From NCBI GenBank assembly GCA_902579115.1, contig CACHFP010000006.1, positions 1 to 56,815 of the forward strand: 56,815 nt of DNA, read 5' to 3'. This document shows, piece by piece, positions 53,547 through 56,815 of this stretch. The notes beneath the pieces were generated by a model. It had not been told where the DNA came from, ran no database searches, and saw nothing but the letters and a program-made list of their open reading frames with translations. Each line of letters opens with the position of its first letter. Position 1 is the stretch's first letter. Source of the stretch: an uncultured Pelagibacteraceae bacterium. GTDB taxonomy: Bacteria > Pseudomonadota > Alphaproteobacteria > Pelagibacterales > Pelagibacteraceae. The position numbers and the translations under genes are program-made.

Positions 53547-54350
53547 TTATTTTTTCAATTCGGAATATTTTTTAAACTTAATAAGTGAAAAACAAAAAAG
53601 TATTAAAGCTGCAGTTATTATTGATGGACCCGAAGCCGTATTAAATTCTAAAGACAAAAATAATCCGATTAAAATTGATAATAGCCCTCCAATTGTAGAT
53701 AAAAAAACCATCTGGATGGGATTGTTTGATATGTTTCTTGCAAGAGCAGCAGGAATAATTAGCATTCCAGTTATTAAAAGTAGTCCGACTATTTTAATTG
53801 AAATAGCAATTATTGCTGCCATCAAAATTGTAAATATTGCATTATATCTATCAGGCTTCATCCCTTCTGCTTTAGCCAAATCATAATTTATTGTAGATGC
53901 GAACAAAGGTTTCCATATAAATTTTAATATGATTAAGATAAATATTCCACTACCCCAAATTAACAGCAAATCGTTTTGATTTACAGCTAATATATCACCA
54001 AACAACAATCCCATGACATCAAATCTAATAGTTGTTAAAAATCCAATAATTACAAGTCCTATCGCTAGTGATGAATGTGCTAACAAACCTAATAAAGCAT
54101 CATTAGGAAGATTTGTTTTAGTTTGAAGTTGAAGAAGGAAAATTGCTAAAACTGCTGATATTAAAAAAACTGAAAATGCAATATTAAGTTCAAAAACTAA
54201 AGCCATAGTTACACCCAATAGAGCTGAATGTGCAAGTGTACCTGCAAAAAAAGACAATCTTCTCCATATTACAAAGCACCCCAGTGGACCTGTTATTAAA
54301 GCTATTCCAATTCCAGCAATTAGAGCTCTTATAAAAAAATCATCAAGCAT
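53547..54350 (-). CDS. znuB: Zinc ABC transporter permease
   Basis: 267 aa, about eight transmembrane helices, typical of the ABC-3 metal permease family. The N-terminus has FFIRALIAGIGIALITGPLGCFVIWRR and GTLAHSALLGV, the conserved start and cytoplasmic loop of the family. One base separates it from znuC. Confidence 0.9.
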   Translation of the reverse strand: MLDDFFIRALIAGIGIALITGPLGCFVIWRRLSFFAGTLAHSALLGVTMALVFELNIAFSVFLISAVLAIFLLQLQTKTNLPNDALLGLLAHSSLAIGLVIIGFLTTIRFDVMGLLFGDILAVNQNDLLLIWGSGIFILIILKFIWKPLFASTINYDLAKAEGMKPDRYNAIFTILMAAIIAISIKIVGLLLITGMLIIPAALARNISNNPIQMVFLSTIGGLLSILIGLFLSLEFNTASGPSIITAALILFCFSLIKFKKYSELKK

Positions 54351-54351
54351 A

Positions 54352-55098
54352 TTATTTTCGATCTATTGTTCCATCTTGAGAGTGAGTGTGATCATGTTTG
54401 TGTTCGTATAAAGATAAGATATTTGAAGCTCTATCGCCGAACAATTCCTTATATTTGTTATCCTTAATTACTTTTTGAGGTGTGCCAGAACAACAGACAT
54501 GTCCATTTAAACATATTACGAAATCAGTAGCAGACATAACTACATGTAGATCATGTGAAATTAAAAGTATTCCACATTTCATTTTTTCTGTAATTTTTTT
54601 GATTAATTCATATAAAGCAATTTCTCCTTTAAAATCAACGCCTTGCACTGGCTCATCAAGAACTAGTAATTCTGGTTGTTTAGAAATAGCCCTAGCTATC
54701 AAAACTCTTTGAAACTCTCCTCCAGATAAATTGCTTAAGCTTTTATCTTTTAAATGTTCAACACCTGTTAAATTTAAAGCGTTATTAATTTGGTCTTGAG
54801 TTAAATTTTCTGTTAAAGACATAAAATCAAGTACCCTTATTGGTAAGGTCCAATCTATTGAAATTTTTTGAGGAACATATCCAATTTTATCAGTGTATGT
54901 TTTAACTTTGCCATCTATGTTTTTATATATTCCTAAAGCAATTTTTGCAGTTGTTGATTTCCCAGATCCATTAGGGCCAATCAAAGTAACTATTTCACTT
55001 TGTTTAACTTCAAATGAAACTCCTTTTACCAAAGATTTGTCATTAATAGAAAGGCCGACATTTTCAACCTTTAGTAGAACTTTATTTTTATTTTCCAT
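54352..55098 (-). CDS. znuC: Zinc ABC transporter ATPase
   Basis: 248 aa: Walker A LIGPNGSGKSTT, signature LSGGEFQRVLIARA, Walker B LLVLDEPVQG and switch His LLISHDLHVV. A histidine-rich C-terminus (YEHKHDHTHSQD) is common among zinc transport ATPases. First gene of the zinc operon; starts 59 bases from the divergent znuA. Confidence 0.93.
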   Translation of the reverse strand: MENKNKVLLKVENVGLSINDKSLVKGVSFEVKQSEIVTLIGPNGSGKSTTAKIALGIYKNIDGKVKTYTDKIGYVPQKISIDWTLPIRVLDFMSLTENLTQDQINNALNLTGVEHLKDKSLSNLSGGEFQRVLIARAISKQPELLVLDEPVQGVDFKGEIALYELIKKITEKMKCGILLISHDLHVVMSATDFVICLNGHVCCSGTPQKVIKDNKYKELFGDRASNILSLYEHKHDHTHSQDGTIDRK

Positions 55099-55124
55099 AA
55101 TAAAAAATCCTTGACCTCAAATAT

Positions 55125-55137
55125 GTTATATTATAAC
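55125..55137. promoter_or_regulatory. Zur-box-like palindrome 1
   Basis: GTTATATTATAAC, a perfect 13-base palindrome between znuC and znuA, of the AT-rich GTTATA-n-TATAAC type seen for Zur. It contains the TATAAT that could be the -10 of the znuC direction. Confidence 0.75.
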
Positions 55138-55141
55138 AAAC

Positions 55142-55154
55142 GTTATACTATAAC
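55142..55154. promoter_or_regulatory. Zur-box-like palindrome 2
   Basis: GTTATACTATAAC, same half-sites as box 1 with only the central base different; centres are 17 bases apart. It ends three bases before the znuA ATG, so repressor binding would block both promoters. Confidence 0.75.
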
Positions 55155-55157
55155 ACT

Positions 55158-56201
55158 ATGATAAACAAATTTATAAGGCTTACAATTACTTTATTTTTTG
55201 CATTAACTCTAAGTTTTTCTGCTAATGCAGATATAAAAGTTGTAACCTCTATTAAACCTATACATTCATTAGCTAGTTATTTGATGGATGGAGTGGGTAA
55301 ACCAGATTTGATTGTAGATGGATATAATTCCCCACATGGATTTGCATTAAAACCATCACACGCTAAAATGTTGCAAAATGCTAACCTAGTATTTTGGGTC
55401 GGCGAAGACTTAGAAACTTTTTTAGAAAAACCATTAAAATCAATAGCAAAAAAAGCTGAAAAAATAGAATTAATGGAAATTAAGGGATTAAATAAGTTAG
55501 AATTTAGAGAAAGAAATATATTTGAAGGTCATGATGATCATGGGCATGGTCATAAAAAAGATAAACATGATGACCATAAAGAAGCTAAACATGATGATCA
55601 TAAAGATCATGGTCATAAAGAGGATAAACATGATGATCATAAAGAACACGGTCATAAAGAAGCTAAACATGATGATCATCACGGACATGGTCATGGTGAA
55701 CACGACCCACATATTTGGCTTGATCCAATGAATGCTAAAGTAATATTAAGTGAGATGGCAGAACATCTTATTGAAAACGATCAAGAAAACGCCTCTAAAT
55801 ATAAATCTAATTTAAAAAAAGCACATAAAGATTTAGACAAACTTACAAAAAAAATAAAATCAGAGTTGAATAAAGATTTTAAATCAATTGTTTTTCATGA
55901 CGCCTACCAGTATTTCGAAAAAAGATTTGGTGTAAATGTCTTAGGAGCTTTTACTGTAAATACAGATGTATTGCCAGGTGCAGAACAATTATCTGAAATA
56001 AGAGAAATAATTGAGCACGAAAAGGTAAGCTGTGTGTTTTCTGAACCTCAATTCAATCCTGATATAATTAATGCAGTGGCAAAAGATACGGATATAAAAA
56101 CTGGGGTTATAGATCCATTAGGAGCGACTCTTAATCCGGGAAAGAATTTATATTTCGATTTAATTAAGAATATGTCTTCTTCTTTTAAAGTCTGTTTATA
56201 A
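55158..56201 (+). CDS. znuA: Zinc ABC transporter substrate-binding protein
   Basis: 347 aa. Signal peptide (LTLSFSANA), cluster A-1 metal-binding fold with ligand His60 (SPHGF), His-rich loop of residues 125-182 built of repeated HDDHK/HGHK units, and HDPHIWLDP (H182, H185) after it. A His-rich segment is typical of zinc-specific ZnuA but this one is long and repetitive. Little or no room for an SD site; divergent from znuCB-zur. Confidence 0.93.
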   Translation: MINKFIRLTITLFFALTLSFSANADIKVVTSIKPIHSLASYLMDGVGKPDLIVDGYNSPHGFALKPSHAKMLQNANLVFWVGEDLETFLEKPLKSIAKKAEKIELMEIKGLNKLEFRERNIFEGHDDHGHGHKKDKHDDHKEAKHDDHKDHGHKEDKHDDHKEHGHKEAKHDDHHGHGHGEHDPHIWLDPMNAKVILSEMAEHLIENDQENASKYKSNLKKAHKDLDKLTKKIKSELNKDFKSIVFHDAYQYFEKRFGVNVLGAFTVNTDVLPGAEQLSEIREIIEHEKVSCVFSEPQFNPDIINAVAKDTDIKTGVIDPLGATLNPGKNLYFDLIKNMSSSFKVCL

Positions 56202-56204
56202 AAA

Positions 56205-56815
56205 TTACTTCTCAATTACTAAAGTGTCTTTAGAACCACCGCCTTGGGAACTATTCACTATAGTGCTACCCTTTTTGAGCGCAACTCTAGTCAATCCACC
56301 TGTTGTAACCCAAGATTTTTTACCAGTTAATACAAATGGTCTTAAATCTAAATGTCTTGGCTCTATTCCTTCTTCAGAAATTGTTGGTGTTGTTGAAAGT
56401 ATTTCTAATGGTTGAGCAATAAATGCCTCGGGCTTAGCTTTAATCTTATTAATCATTAGTTCTTGCTCATCTTTAGACGATTTGGGTCCAATTAATATCC
56501 CATTTCCTCCAGATCCATTAGTAGGTTTAACAACTAATTTTGAAATATTTTCAATAACATGATCTTTATGAATTTTTTTTCTACATAAAAAAGTTTTTAC
56601 TTGTTTAAGTTTAGGCTCCTCATCTAAATAAAATTTAATCATCTTGTCTACATATGAGTAAATTGCTTTATCATCAGCGATACCAGTTCCAGGTGCGTTT
56701 ATAATACCAACGTTTCCTTTTCTCCAACATTTAAATAAACCTGGTACACCTAGTAACGAATGTTTATAAAAAACTTTTGGATCTAAAAAGTTATCATCTA
56801 TTCTTCTATAAATAC
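56205..56815 (-). CDS. Circularly permuted ATP-grasp protein (3' part)
   Basis: The minus-strand frame is open from the right window edge to the stop at 56205. Conserved blocks: [65 protein letters not shown] and [12 protein letters not shown]. This is the CP-ATP-grasp (DUF404/407) type, often found beside alpha-E and transglutaminase-like genes of a putative peptide-modification set. Its 5' end lies beyond the window. Substrate unknown. Confidence 0.85.
   Translation of the reverse strand, partial: IYRRIDDNFLDPKVFYKHSLLGVPGLFKCWRKGNVGIINAPGTGIADDKAIYSYVDKMIKFYLDEEPKLKQVKTFLCRKKIHKDHVIENISKLVVKPTNGSGGNGILIGPKSSKDEQELMINKIKAKPEAFIAQPLEILSTTPTISEEGIEPRHLDLRPFVLTGKKSWVTTGGLTRVALKKGSTIVNSSQGGGSKDTLVIEK

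Noticed and set aside
55529-55703. CRISPR-like regular repeats
   Set aside because: The repeats are in frame within znuA and encode the His-rich loop; there are no unique spacers.

Overview
The window is very AT-rich, densely packed DNA with short or overlapping gene junctions. Gene order and protein character (tRNA-Tyr, tRNA-Gly, tuf, tRNA-Trp, secE, nusG, rplKAJL, rpoB; compact purine operon; lysine/asparagine-rich proteins; prpBC and OpuA-type transport) point to a streamlined marine alphaproteobacterium of the SAR11 / Candidatus Pelagibacter kind. This assignment is an inference from content; no rRNA gene is present to confirm it.

Region by region. 1-6.4 kb (minus strand): translation and transcription operon ending in the 5' part of rpoB, with tRNA-Tyr, tRNA-Gly and tRNA-Trp embedded; rlmB and tRNA-Thr follow on the plus strand. 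7.4-9.4 kb: three secreted paralogs of unknown function, each behind an almost identical promoter placed so that the mRNA would be leaderless. 9.4-10.3 kb: nadK and tRNA-Leu(TAA). 10.2-14.2 kb: an island between tRNA-Leu and a displaced copy of its 5' half plus upstream flank. Its cargo is a 71-aa membrane protein, two tiny overlapping ORFs, a GDPD-like phosphodiesterase, a UMF1-type MFS transporter and a secreted polysaccharide-lyase-like protein; no integrase is visible. 14.2-20.05 kb (minus strand): a probable long operon with a small membrane protein, a four-helix coiled-coil membrane protein, a secreted protein with a von Willebrand-A/MIDAS-like signature, a PrsW-type intramembrane protease, three more copies of the paralog and a Sel1-repeat protein. 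Divergent from it (20.2-23.4 kb, plus): a tiny secreted protein, a tiny GGRLPK-motif lipoprotein, a secreted caspase-like protease and a secreted trypsin-like protease with acidic calcium-type repeats. The two arms share an intergenic region with two matching inverted-repeat elements. A GLIC-like pentameric ligand-gated channel follows at 24-25.4 kb. The 14-25 kb block is the best candidate for an undescribed system (envelope-located, protease-rich).

25.5-56.8 kb is mainly housekeeping: a family 9 glycosyltransferase, a CinA-type domain protein, sfsA, map, purB-purC-purS-purQ-purL, a bolA-type gene and a monothiol glutaredoxin; then (minus) a methyltransferase, rpsD, a TrmJ-type methylase, cimA, cysS, nadE, class II DAHP synthase, a mini beta-carbonic-anhydrase-like protein, glmS and a stand-alone GlmU acetyltransferase domain. 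On the plus strand come a PQQ dehydrogenase, a HAD phosphatase, a LysE exporter, prpB, prpC, a 58-aa membrane protein and a homocysteine S-methyltransferase. The end holds an OpuA-type permease and binding protein without an ATPase, a zinc regulon (zur, znuB, znuC divergent from znuA across two palindromic operator-like boxes) and a partial circularly permuted ATP-grasp gene.

How the parts may work together: propionate processing (prpBC), homocysteine methylation and betaine-type uptake sit side by side, consistent with metabolism of methylated osmolytes; the zinc genes form a self-contained regulated uptake unit; the protease/paralog block looks like a cell-envelope module. All motif and coordinate statements were read by eye from the sequence; no alignment or database search was run.
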